Positions 8,372-15,577 of a stretch of DNA of 17,916 bases are shown here, in pieces. A program made the translations under genes and the position numbers. The notes beneath the pieces were generated by a model. That model saw only the letters and a program-made list of their open reading frames with translations. It was not told where the DNA came from and made no database searches. Source of the DNA: Pseudomonadota bacterium (GTDB taxonomy: Bacteria; Pseudomonadota; Gammaproteobacteria; Burkholderiales; Burkholderiaceae_E); contig JAEWGX010000001.1 in NCBI GenBank assembly GCA_023388075.1, forward strand, positions 1 through 17,916, written 5' to 3'. Each line of letters begins with the position of its first letter. Position 1 is the first letter of the stretch.

Positions 8372-9811
8372 CTAGTGCGTCCGGAGATTGAGCTCCGCCA
8401 GGTCATGGATGCCCATGACCATCATCAGGCAGGCGACCAGGTAGCTCAGGTCCTTGAAGACGAGGAACTTGCCGGCGCCGCGCATGGCGGCGACCTCGTT
8501 CAGCATCTCCCCGGCGCAGACGAAATCCATCCGGCGCAGGCGCCGGCAATCGATCACCACCTCGGAATGCTCTTCCGAGTACTGCCGCAGCGCCTTGAAG
8601 GTGCCATCCGGGCGCCCGTCGATCTCGCCGACCAGCGCGAACGCATCTTCCGGATGCTCCTCGTCGGGCTTGTCGCTCGCGGCGTCGGCGGCGTCGTTCT
8701 CCAGCCGGATGGACTCCGGCATCGGCTCCCAGGAGGGCGGCGAGACCTCGTACGTCACGCAGTAGTCGATGGCGAGGTCCTCGAAGCGCTGTTGCTCGCC
8801 GAGAAAGCGCAGCGTCTCCAGCTTGAGCAGCCAGCAGGCGTCCGACGGATCGCGGCGGCCGACCTCGATGCAGCCGGCAAGCGCGGCGCGCAGCTCCTTC
8901 ACGCCGGAGAGCGTGAGCGGACGGCCGTTCCTGCGGAAGTCCACCAGCACGCGCAGCAGCAGGTCCGCGCCGACCGCATCCACCGCCACGACCTTGCTGA
9001 AGTCGACCTCCGCCGGCCGGCTGCGCTGGGCGGCACGCTGCATCTGCTCCACCTGCTTGACCGCCTGGGCGTCGAGCTTGATGGGAAAGACGATGGTGGA
9101 GGCGGCGAGCGTCTTCTTCTCCGCGGGCGCGGGTGGAGGCGACAGGTCGTCGCTCCAGGCGGGCGGCGAGCTCTCGAAGCGGGAGGCGTAGTCGATGGCC
9201 AGGCTCTCGAACTCGGGCCGGCGACCGGCCGCCTGATAGAGCTCGAACAACATCTTCCAGGCCTGCTCGGTGTGCTGGCCGAGCTGGTTTTCCTTGATGG
9301 CCTGCCACAGGATCATGGCGGCCTCGTTGGACTGTCCGTTGGAATAGAGGACGGCGGCTTCCTCGAACACCGGCAGCAGGCCCGAGCTCAGGACCTCCAC
9401 CGCGTGCTCGGCGTGGGTGTCTCCCAGGATGACCGAGGTGCTGGGATCGACGCCGGGTGCGGCCGACCTGCCGTTGGCCGGCGCATGCGCCTGGGCGGAC
9501 GGAAACATGACCAGGCCATCCTGGTCGATGCCGGCGGCCACGGCCCGGCGGGCGGGCGCGGGCGATGGCAGCGAATCCGCGAGGGCATCGGAACGGGCCG
9601 GATGCTCGTCCGGGCGCGAGACGCGCGCCGGGATGGCGAGATCCATCTGGCTTTCGATCAGGTCGATCTTCTCGGCAGTGCGCCGGGCGATCTCGCGCTG
9701 GTTGACGGCAGTCGTCGCGGCGGTGGCCGTGCTCGGGTTGCCGCGCTGGGTGGTGGTGTCTGCCTCCCTGCGTCGTGCCTTCTCCCTCTTCCCGAAGATA
9801 GAAAAAATCAC
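8372..9811 (-). CDS. STAS-domain protein with duplicated helical-STAS module
   Basis: This 479-residue protein starts at GTG 9811 (MIFSIFGKREKARRRE). The frame is open further upstream, but that stretch runs through the dksA terminator and is not protein-like. The first ~130 residues are low-complexity and probably disordered. Two similar units follow: a helical segment ending FESLAIDYASRFESSPPAW (201-219) then a STAS-like domain (~239-315), and a second helical segment ending FEDLAIDYCVTYEVSPPSW (343-361) then another STAS-like domain (~389-475). STAS domains resemble anti-sigma factor antagonists and the MlaB lipid-transport subunit. I see no clear phosphorylatable Ser/Thr motif, so a partner-switch role is not supported. 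The protein has no signal peptide, so it is probably cytoplasmic. It sits alone between the dksA terminator and hslV. Its function is unknown. Confidence 0.75.
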   Translation of the reverse strand: MIFSIFGKREKARRREADTTTQRGNPSTATAATTAVNQREIARRTAEKIDLIESQMDLAIPARVSRPDEHPARSDALADSLPSPAPARRAVAAGIDQDGLVMFPSAQAHAPANGRSAAPGVDPSTSVILGDTHAEHAVEVLSSGLLPVFEEAAVLYSNGQSNEAAMILWQAIKENQLGQHTEQAWKMLFELYQAAGRRPEFESLAIDYASRFESSPPAWSDDLSPPPAPAEKKTLAASTIVFPIKLDAQAVKQVEQMQRAAQRSRPAEVDFSKVVAVDAVGADLLLRVLVDFRRNGRPLTLSGVKELRAALAGCIEVGRRDPSDACWLLKLETLRFLGEQQRFEDLAIDYCVTYEVSPPSWEPMPESIRLENDAADAASDKPDEEHPEDAFALVGEIDGRPDGTFKALRQYSEEHSEVVIDCRRLRRMDFVCAGEMLNEVAAMRGAGKFLVFKDLSYLVACLMMVMGIHDLAELNLRTH

Positions 9812-9823
9812 TGGTCTTCGCCC

Positions 9824-9836
9824 TTGGACTGTCCAA
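9824..9836. promoter_or_regulatory. 13-nt perfect palindrome upstream of the STAS gene (possible operator)
   Basis: TTGGACTGTCCAA has two 6-nt perfect arms around one central base. It lies between the candidate -10 (9840-9845) and the GTG start (9811), and directly abuts the AAGGG that could serve as the ribosome binding site. A one-base loop makes an RNA hairpin of the full arms unlikely, so a dimeric repressor site is the simpler reading. No regulator is identified. Confidence 0.4.
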
Positions 9837-9839
9837 ACC

Positions 9840-9845
9840 AGTGTA
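9840..9845 (-). promoter_or_regulatory. Possible -10 box for the STAS gene
   Basis: TACACT (reading leftward, in GCTACACTGG) lies 28 nt before the GTG start at 9811, downstream of the dksA terminator. No good -35 hexamer is visible 17 nt further upstream, so this is a weak call. The other content of the 271-nt gap 9812-10082 is a palindrome at 9824-9836, the terminator at 9978-10000, and hairpins at 10031-10049 and 10068-10082. Confidence 0.3.
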
Positions 9846-9977
9846 GCATCGCACCCCCCGATTTCCCGCCCCACGGCCCGCCACCGATCGGTCGACTTGG
9901 CCCGACCGGCAGGCCTGGGAATCCGCTTCGAGCAACAGGCCCGGAAAAGCGAACGAGGTGCGGCGTCCCAGATAGGC

Positions 9978-10000
9978 AAAGGGCCCGATCGGGCCCTTTT
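9978..10000 (-). terminator. Intrinsic terminator downstream of dksA
   Basis: AAAGGGCCC-GATC-GGGCCCTTTT forms a perfect 6-bp GC stem (9981-9986 / 9991-9996) with a 4-nt loop, extended by A-T pairs, 83 nt past the dksA stop. It is nearly symmetrical, with TTTT on the + side and TTT on the - side, so it could act in both directions. No + strand gene ends here, so dksA is the likely client. Two further hairpins lie in the dksA 3' region: GGTTCC/GGAACC (10031-10049) and GCCGGC-GAC-GCCGGC (10068-10082), the latter immediately after the stop codon. Confidence 0.75.
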
Positions 10001-10082
10001 CCGCTTCAGAAGCGCGCCGCTCGCGCGATCGGTTCCCCTGTGAGGAACCCGCGAGGAGCTGGCGACGGCCGGCGACGCCGGC

Positions 10083-10511
10083 TCAGTCGCCGTACAGCTT
10101 CTGGCGCAGCTCGCGGCGCTGCTGCGCCTCCAGCGACAGGGTCGCCGTCGGCCGCGCGAGCAGGCGCGGGATGCCGATGGCATCACCGGTTTCCTCGCAG
10201 TAGCCGTAGTCGCCGGAATCGATCCGCTCGAGCGACTGCTTGATCTTCTTCAGCAGCTTGCGTTCGCGGTCCCGGGTCCGAAGCTCCAGCGCGTGCTCCT
10301 CCTCGATCGTGGCGCGATCCGCCGGATCGGGCACGATGACGGTTTCCCGGAGGTGCTCGGTGGTTTCGTCCGCGTTGTTGCGGATGTCACGCTCCATCTC
10401 CAGCAGGCGTTCGCGGAAGAACTCCAGTTGCGCCGGATTCATGTAGTCCGATTCCGGCATCTTCAGGATCTCTGCCTCGGTCAACGCCCTGACCTGTCTG
10501 GTAGCAACCAT
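10083..10511 (-). CDS. dksA: RNA polymerase-binding transcription factor DksA (degenerate zinc finger)
   Basis: DksA binds in the RNA polymerase secondary channel and with ppGpp controls rRNA and amino-acid promoters. The 142-residue protein has the coiled-coil hairpin with tip PDPADRATIEEE (Asp62 and Asp65 match Asp71 and Asp74 of E. coli). The C-terminal finger reads YCEETGDAIGIPRLLARPTA and then TLSLEAQQRREL. Only Cys105 remains of the four zinc-binding cysteines of E. coli DksA; the other positions are Thr108, Ser126 and Ala129. From general knowledge, cysteine-poor DksA proteins are common in alpha- and betaproteobacteria and can fold without zinc. The ATG has a good site, AAGGA, 7 nt upstream. 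The CobW-type GTPase gene ends 72 nt before it; the gap contains a GC hairpin at 10533-10558. A terminator follows. Confidence 0.95.
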   Translation of the reverse strand: MVATRQVRALTEAEILKMPESDYMNPAQLEFFRERLLEMERDIRNNADETTEHLRETVIVPDPADRATIEEEHALELRTRDRERKLLKKIKQSLERIDSGDYGYCEETGDAIGIPRLLARPTATLSLEAQQRRELRQKLYGD

Positions 10512-10532
10512 GTTAATTCCTTCACTCGAAGT

Positions 10533-10558
10533 GCGGGCCGCCTGGCGGCAGCGCCCGC
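10533..10558 (-). other. GC-rich hairpin in the cobW-dksA gap
   Basis: GCGGGC (10533-10538) pairs with GCCCGC (10553-10558). The inner GCCGCC-T-GGCGGC (10537-10549) is itself a near-perfect palindrome that would compete with the outer stem. No T-run follows in the direction of transcription, so it is not a standard intrinsic terminator. It could attenuate readthrough from the GTPase gene into dksA or stabilise an mRNA end. Confidence 0.4.
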
Positions 10559-10583
10559 GCTGACAAGAAAGAAGCGGCCCAGC

Positions 10584-11621
10584 CTAAGCCAGGCACTGCC
10601 CCAGACCCTGCATGAAGGTGTCCTTCGGCAGGTTCCGGCCGATGAACACCATCTTGCTAGACGGCTTTTCGCCACGTTCCCACTTGCGCCCGGCATCGGC
10701 CCCCATGAGCATGTGCACGCCCTGGAAGACCATCCGCCGGTCCGAGCCCTTCACATACAGCACTCCCTTGTAGCGCAGCAGGTCCGGGCCATAGACCTGG
10801 ACGATGCCGCTCAGAAACTCCTCCAGCTTGAGGCCGTCGAACGGCCGGCTGGACTTGAACACGAACGACGACACCTGGTCGTCGTGCGTGTGGTCGTCGC
10901 TCTCGAGGAAGTCCGGATCGACCTCCAGGATGGCGTTGAGGTTGAACCCCTTGATGTCCAGGATCTCGGCCACGTCGGCATTGCCGAACTGCACCGGCTT
11001 CACGGAGGCGCGCGGGTTCATGCGCACCAGCCGCTGGCGCAGCGCCTCCTGCTCGTCCTGGGAGACCAGGTCAACCTTCGACATGAGGATGCGGTCCGCG
11101 AAGCCCACCTGCGCCTGGGCCTCGGTGTGCTCGTCGAGCTGCTTGCCGCCATGCTTGGCGTCGACCACGGTGATCACCGCGTCGAGCAGGTAGCTCTCCG
11201 CCACCTCGTCGTCCATGAAGAAGCTCTGCGCCACCGGGCCGGGATCGGCGAGGCCGGTGGTTTCGATCACCACGCGGTCGAACTTGATCTCGCCGGCGTC
11301 ACGCCGCGCCTTCAGGTCCGAGAGGATGCGGATCAGGTCGCCGCGAACGGTGCAGCAGATGCAGCCGTTGTTCATCTCGACGATCTGCTCCTCCGGGTTC
11401 TGCATGAGGAGGTCGTTGTCGATGCCCTCTTCGCCGAACTCGTTCTCGATCACCGCGATCCTGAGTCCGTGGTCGTCGTGCAGGATCTTGTTGAGCAGCG
11501 TCGTCTTGCCGCTGCCGAGAAAGCCGGTGAGGATGGTCGCGGGAACGAGGCGGTCGCCGGGCGCCTGCCCTTTGGCCTGTCCCCTGGACTGACTCGCTGC
11601 CTGTGCCTGATTCTGTGCCAT
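10584..11621 (-). CDS. CobW/COG0523-family GTP-binding metallochaperone
   Basis: This is a G3E-family P-loop GTPase, 345 residues, presumed to deliver a metal (often zinc in this clade) to a client protein. It has Walker A TGFLGSGKTT (32-41), the signature NNGCICC with Cys87-x-Cys89-Cys90, the switch-like ETTGLADP (120-127), and SKVD (181-184) as the base-recognition motif in place of NKxD. A His/Asp stretch SDDHTHDD (241-248) precedes the C-terminal CobW_C domain (~250-340). The start is ATG 11621, with GGAG 8 nt upstream; the first ~25 residues are Gln/Ala-rich. It lies directly upstream of dksA on the same strand (72-nt gap). In other proteobacteria COG0523 genes occur in zinc-starvation (Zur) loci with zinc-free DksA paralogues, but I see no Zur box here. 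The metal and client are unknown. Confidence 0.9.
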   Translation of the reverse strand: MAQNQAQAASQSRGQAKGQAPGDRLVPATILTGFLGSGKTTLLNKILHDDHGLRIAVIENEFGEEGIDNDLLMQNPEEQIVEMNNGCICCTVRGDLIRILSDLKARRDAGEIKFDRVVIETTGLADPGPVAQSFFMDDEVAESYLLDAVITVVDAKHGGKQLDEHTEAQAQVGFADRILMSKVDLVSQDEQEALRQRLVRMNPRASVKPVQFGNADVAEILDIKGFNLNAILEVDPDFLESDDHTHDDQVSSFVFKSSRPFDGLKLEEFLSGIVQVYGPDLLRYKGVLYVKGSDRRMVFQGVHMLMGADAGRKWERGEKPSSKMVFIGRNLPKDTFMQGLGQCLA

Positions 11622-11721
11622 CGTCCAACTCCACTCGACCGGTCGGCTGCGGCCCGGCATCGGGCCCCGCGAGCCGCTCCGGCCGCGGTCCTGGCGGGGC
11701 TCACCCCCGCGAGGAGGCCGG

Positions 11722-11727
11722 ATTGTA
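11722..11727 (-). promoter_or_regulatory. Candidate -10 box for the cobW-like gene and dksA
   Basis: TACAAT (reading leftward, 11727-11722) lies about 100 nt before the GTPase ATG, within the 214-nt gap after xerC. It matches 5 of 6 bases of the sigma70 -10. The -35 region is GC-rich with no clear hexamer. The gap also holds GC hairpin potential near 11800-11820 (CCGGC/GCCGG) that might end xerC transcription, without a T-run. Confidence 0.4.
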
Positions 11728-11835
11728 CGCTGCGCCGGCTCGCGACGAGCGGCGCCCGGGCGACTCTACCGAAGCCCGGTCACTTTGGGGCGAGTTCCCC
11801 GGCTTTCAAGGGGCCGGGAGGGCCGGTTTGGCGGG

Positions 11836-12813
11836 TTAACCCTGACCCTGGCGCCGCCGCGCGCGCGGGTGAGCCGCGTCGTAGACCGCCGCGAGGCGCT
11901 GGAAATCCAGGGCGGTATAGATCTGCGTGGTGGCGATGTTGGCGTGCCCGAGCAGCTCCTGCACCGCACGCAGGTCGCCACTGGACTGCAGCAGGTGGCT
12001 TGCGAAGGAGTGGCGCAGCACATGCGGATGGATGGAGGCGGAGGAGCTTCGTCGCGCCGCGAGCTGCTTGAGGCGAAGCTGCACGGAGCGGTTCGACAGT
12101 CGCGTGCCGCGCCGGGTGATGAAGAGCGCGGGGGTGGCCCGGGCGGGGTGCTGCGCGAGCCATGCGTCGCGCGCCGCGCACCAGGCGGCAAGCGCGGCGA
12201 GCGCCGGCCGGCCAACCGGCACCGAACGCTTCTTGCTGCCCTTGCCGTGCACCGTCACCTCCTCGGCCGCGGGATCGAACCAGCTCGCCGAGCGATAGCC
12301 GCCGCGCGGCTCCTGCACGTAGCGCGCATCCAGCGACGTGAGCTCGGACAGGCGCAGCCCGCTCGAATAGAAGAGCTCGATGATCGCCTGGTCGCGCAGC
12401 GCTTCGAAGTGGTCGAGATCGCCCGCGTCGACGAGCTGCATCGCCTGGTCCACCGAGAGCGCCTTCGGCAACCGCCGCGGCAGCTTCGGCGCGCGCACGG
12501 CGCGCACCGGATTGGTCCGGACCTGGCCGGCTTCGGCCAGCGCGTCGAAGAAGCCGCGCCAGGCGGAGAGCATGCGGGCGAGCGACCTGGCCGAGAGCCC
12601 TTCGCGCGCCCGTTGCGCGACCCAGCGGCGCACGTGGCCGTCGGTGACCGCATCCCAGCCGCCGCTCGCGGCGGGGGACTGCCGATGCAGCGCCGCCAGC
12701 GTGGCGAGGTCGCGGCGGTAGCCGGCGATGGTGTGCGGCGAGTAGCCACGCTCGGTGGCGAGCCGCCCGAGATAGGCGGACACGTCGTCGTCGGGAGCGG
12801 GAGCCGGGCTCAT
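11836..12813 (-). CDS. xerC: Tyrosine recombinase XerC
   Basis: XerC acts with XerD at dif to resolve chromosome dimers at the septum. The 325-residue protein has an N-terminal SAM-like core-binding domain (~10-105) and a C-terminal catalytic domain. All catalytic residues are visible: Arg154 (SGLRLSEL), Lys191 (GKGSKKR), His264 and Arg267 (HPHVLRHSF), His290 (LLGHANIATT) and nucleophile Tyr299. ATG 12813 is chosen because the open frame further upstream overlaps the DUF484 gene and is not protein-like. It lies 61 nt after the DUF484 gene on the same strand, as in other proteobacteria where dapF, DUF484 and xerC are neighbours. It could be XerD by family alone; the neighbourhood supports XerC. 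Confidence 0.93.
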   Translation of the reverse strand: MSPAPAPDDDVSAYLGRLATERGYSPHTIAGYRRDLATLAALHRQSPAASGGWDAVTDGHVRRWVAQRAREGLSARSLARMLSAWRGFFDALAEAGQVRTNPVRAVRAPKLPRRLPKALSVDQAMQLVDAGDLDHFEALRDQAIIELFYSSGLRLSELTSLDARYVQEPRGGYRSASWFDPAAEEVTVHGKGSKKRSVPVGRPALAALAAWCAARDAWLAQHPARATPALFITRRGTRLSNRSVQLRLKQLAARRSSSASIHPHVLRHSFASHLLQSSGDLRAVQELLGHANIATTQIYTALDFQRLAAVYDAAHPRARRRQGQG

Positions 12814-12874
12814 CGGGTGATGGTCGGTGGCGCCCTGCCGGCCGAAGCCACCGGCCGGCCGTTCTCGGGGCGGG

Positions 12875-13753
12875 TCAGAAGAGGCGCGAAAGCGAGGCGC
12901 TCGCCACTTCGGCGATGCCTTCGAGGAACGCCGTGCCCATCCCGGCCTGGAACCGGCCGGCGTCGGGGCTGCCGAGCGCGAGCACGCCGAAGGTTCGGGG
13001 GCGCCCGTCCACCTCGAGCCGCAGCGGCAGCAGGGCAAGCGACCCGGTCTGGAGCGCCGCGTCGGCCTGCGGGCCCGGAGCCGCGTCCGGGCCGTCACCC
13101 GGGACCGCCGCGGCGGGCAGCCAGGAGATCGCCTCCGGATGCGAAGCCGGTCCGCAGTACGGCTGCGTCATCTCCTCGATCATCCGCTGCATCCCGGCGG
13201 AAACCTCGTCGCCGTACGGCGCGGCCACCGCCGCCACGCCCCACAGGCGGACGGCGACCTGGGGGACCGAGAAGCGCTCGCGCAGCCCGTCGGCCACGAT
13301 CGCGGGCAGGCTGGCCGGGTCGGTCACGCGCAGCAGCGTGCCGGTGAGCTGTTGCAGGCGGTTCACGATGGCGTCGTTATCCTGCCCGATCCGGATCAGA
13401 TCCGCGAGCCGCGCTTCCAGCGCCTTGTTGCGCTCGCGCAGCACCAGCACCTGGCGCTCCACCAGCGAGATCGCCCGGCCGCCATGCGGGTGCCGCAGCC
13501 GGACCTCGGCCAGCAGGTCGGCGTGCTGGTCGAAGAACTCCGGATGGGCATGCAGCCAATCGGCCACCTGGGTGTCGTCGAGCGGCCTCGCAACCGGCGC
13601 CTGGGCCGCTGCGTCCCGGGCGCCCTCCTCCTGCGCGCCCTCCCACAGCCCACGCTGCCCGGAGCCGGGCGCCGCATCGGCATCCGCCGGGAGGCTCCCG
13701 GACAAGGTGGATTCGGGCGATTCGGGAAGGGCGACCGGGCTGGCTGGACTCAT
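12875..13753 (-). CDS. DUF484 family protein
   Basis: A 292-residue cytoplasmic protein of unknown function. After a ~55-residue low-complexity Ala/Pro/Glu N-terminus comes the DUF484 hallmark DTQVADWLHAHPEFFDQHAD, then a coiled-coil-like helix with RQVLVLRERNKALEARLADL (~105-125), and a GAF-like C-terminal fold (~145-290) ending SASLSRLF. The family is regularly encoded between dapF and xerC, as here. It starts 10 nt after the dapF stop, so it is almost certainly cotranscribed. The GAF-like fold suggests ligand or partner binding, but no role is established. Confidence 0.9.
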   Translation of the reverse strand: MSPASPVALPESPESTLSGSLPADADAAPGSGQRGLWEGAQEEGARDAAAQAPVARPLDDTQVADWLHAHPEFFDQHADLLAEVRLRHPHGGRAISLVERQVLVLRERNKALEARLADLIRIGQDNDAIVNRLQQLTGTLLRVTDPASLPAIVADGLRERFSVPQVAVRLWGVAAVAAPYGDEVSAGMQRMIEEMTQPYCGPASHPEAISWLPAAAVPGDGPDAAPGPQADAALQTGSLALLPLRLEVDGRPRTFGVLALGSPDAGRFQAGMGTAFLEGIAEVASASLSRLF

Positions 13754-13763
13754 CTGGACTGTC

Positions 13764-14672
13764 TCAAGTGGCTGGAAGCTCTGGCCGCTCGGGTATTTCG
13801 ACCTCCGCGGAGAAGACGGTTTGGGCGGGACCGGTCATCATGACCGGCTGGCCGGGCTCCCAATGGATGGTAAGACGGCCACCCAGGGTCTGGACCTCGA
13901 CCGGCGTGTCGAGCAGACCACAGTGTATGCCTATTGCGACAGCCGCACAGGCGCCGGTGCCACAGGCGAGCGTTTCGCCGACTCCGCGCTCGTACACCCG
14001 CAGCCGGATCTCTCGTCGCGAGACGATCTCCATGAAGCCGGCGTTCACCCGCCGTGGGAAGCGCGGATGCGCCTCGATCTGGGGACCTTCCACCGCGACC
14101 GGCGCGTCGCGCACCGAATCGACCTGCTGCACCGCATGGGGGTTGCCCATGGAGGCGATCGCCACCCAGCGCACCACGGGGGACGCCTGCCCGGGCAGAT
14201 CCAGCGCGAGGGGCCAGAGGCTGCCCTGGCCGAGTCGCCGAGCTGCCAGGCCGGCGGCGGCGAACGGCACCTCGGCCGGCTCGAACGCGGGCGGACCCAT
14301 GTCCACCTCCACGCGGCCATCCTCCAGCAGCCGGGGCGCGATCACCCCGGAGCGGGTGCGCACCCGGATGGTCCGCTTGTCGGTGAGGCCGCGGTCGCGG
14401 ACGAACTTCACGAAGCAGCGCGCGCCGTTGCCGCACTGCTCCACCTCCCCGCCGTCCGAATTGAAGATGCGGTAGACGAAATCGACGCCCTCGTCGCCGG
14501 GGGCTGGCGCTTCCACCACCAGGATCTGGTCCGCGCCGACCCCGAAACGGCGGTCGGCGAGCCAGCGCCACTGCTCGCGGGTCAGCTCGAGCCGCCGGCG
14601 GGTGGCGTCGATGACGACGAAATCATTGCCGGCGCCCTGCATCTTGGTGAACTCGATCCGCCGCGCGCTCAT
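13764..14672 (-). CDS. dapF: Diaminopimelate epimerase
   Basis: DapF converts LL-diaminopimelate to the meso form, the precursor of lysine and of the peptidoglycan cross-link residue. The 302-residue protein shows the family start FTKMQGAGNDFVVID, the first catalytic cysteine in NSDGGEVEQCGNGARC (Cys80) and the second in ETLACGTGACA (Cys237). MGNPHA (175-180) is also typical. The ATG at 14672 overlaps the upstream acyltransferase stop as ATGA (14669-14672), which implies coupling and supports this start over the longer open frame. The DUF484 gene follows after 10 nt. Confidence 0.97.
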   Translation of the reverse strand: MSARRIEFTKMQGAGNDFVVIDATRRRLELTREQWRWLADRRFGVGADQILVVEAPAPGDEGVDFVYRIFNSDGGEVEQCGNGARCFVKFVRDRGLTDKRTIRVRTRSGVIAPRLLEDGRVEVDMGPPAFEPAEVPFAAAGLAARRLGQGSLWPLALDLPGQASPVVRWVAIASMGNPHAVQQVDSVRDAPVAVEGPQIEAHPRFPRRVNAGFMEIVSRREIRLRVYERGVGETLACGTGACAAVAIGIHCGLLDTPVEVQTLGGRLTIHWEPGQPVMMTGPAQTVFSAEVEIPERPELPAT

Positions 14673-15577
14673 TCGGTCGCCTCCTGTCCCGCCATCATCG
14701 TGGTCTGGCCCGCGCGGCCGTAGAGGTCCGGCTCGCCGCTCGGGCGGGTCTTGAAGCGCTTGTGGGTCCACAGGTACTGCGCGGGCATCTCCAGCGCGCG
14801 CGCCTCGATGAACTGGTTCATGCGCGCGGTGGCCGCGACGAGGTCGTTGCCCGGGTAGCGCTCCCAGGGCGGATAGAGCCGGCAGACGTAGCCGTCCTCG
14901 GTCATGGCGGTCACGCAGGGAATCACGATCGCATCGGTCATCTGCGCGAGCCGCGCCACCGACGTCACGGTGGCGGCCGGCACCCCGAAGAAGGGCACGA
15001 AGACCGAATCGCGGGGACCCAGGTCCATGTCCGGCAGGAAGTAGAACGGCACGCCGTTGCGCATCATGCGGATCGCCGTGCGCAGGCCCTCCTGCCGCGA
15101 GAGCAGCACCGCGTCGTTGAAGCGGCTGCGGCCTTCGCGCATCGCCTGGTTGAAGACCTGGTTCTTCTGGTTGGCGAACATGGTGATCATCTGGCGATCC
15201 AGCGAAAGGCGGGTGCCGCCCGCGTCCAGCCCGATGAAATGGGGGGCGAGCAGGATCACCGGCTTGCCCGCATGCGCCTCCAGGTGCTCGATGCCGCGCA
15301 CCTGCACCAGCTCGCGGATTCGCTCGGCCGGCTGGTACCAGAGCACGAACCGATCGAAGAAGCTGCGGGCGAAGTAGCGGAAGTGCTGGCGCGAGATGGC
15401 GTTGCGCTCCTCCTCCGTCAGGTGCGGAAAGCAGAGCCGCAGGTTGGTGCGCGCGATCCGCCGCCGCGGCGCTGCCAGCCAGTAGAGCACCGTGCCGAAC
15501 AGGTTGCCGAGCACCACCAGCCAGCGGTGCGGCACCGCGGACAGCGCGCGCAGGAGCCGCAACGCGAGCTCAGACAT
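14669..15577 (-). CDS. Lysophospholipid / lipid A acyltransferase (LpxL/HtrB family), second in operon
   Basis: This inner-membrane acyltransferase of 302 residues belongs to the LpxL/LpxM family, which adds secondary acyl chains to lipid A (some members acylate other lipids). The H-x4-D catalytic dyad is APHFIGLD (His113, Asp118). LPDMDLGPRDSVFVPFFG (181-198) and QYLWTHKRFKTRP (267-279) are family blocks. An N-terminal hydrophobic helix (~18-36) fits membrane anchoring. ATG 15577 lies within the end of the preceding acyltransferase gene (8-nt overlap, 15570-15577), and the stop overlaps the dapF start. It keeps Asp in the dyad where its neighbour has Glu, so the two may not be redundant. Confidence 0.9.
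   Translation of the reverse strand: MSELALRLLRALSAVPHRWLVVLGNLFGTVLYWLAAPRRRIARTNLRLCFPHLTEEERNAISRQHFRYFARSFFDRFVLWYQPAERIRELVQVRGIEHLEAHAGKPVILLAPHFIGLDAGGTRLSLDRQMITMFANQKNQVFNQAMREGRSRFNDAVLLSRQEGLRTAIRMMRNGVPFYFLPDMDLGPRDSVFVPFFGVPAATVTSVARLAQMTDAIVIPCVTAMTEDGYVCRLYPPWERYPGNDLVAATARMNQFIEARALEMPAQYLWTHKRFKTRPSGEPDLYGRAGQTTMMAGQEATE

Noticed and set aside
9812..10186. Upstream open extension of the STAS gene frame to an ATG at 10186
   Set aside because: It runs through the dksA terminator and the dksA 3' end, has Arg/Ser-rich shadow composition, and lies upstream of a better GTG start with a protein-like N-terminus.
8375..10243. 622-codon + strand open frame antisense to the STAS gene and dksA
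   Set aside because: Antisense shadow of the real - strand genes; composition and lack of domains argue against coding.
11622..11835. Zur box upstream of the CobW-type GTPase
   Set aside because: The gap is GC-rich with no AT-rich palindrome resembling a Zur operator.
12814..13098. Longer xerC start at 13098
   Set aside because: The extension overlaps the DUF484 gene in another frame and is Arg-rich without family similarity; ATG 12813 fits XerC length.
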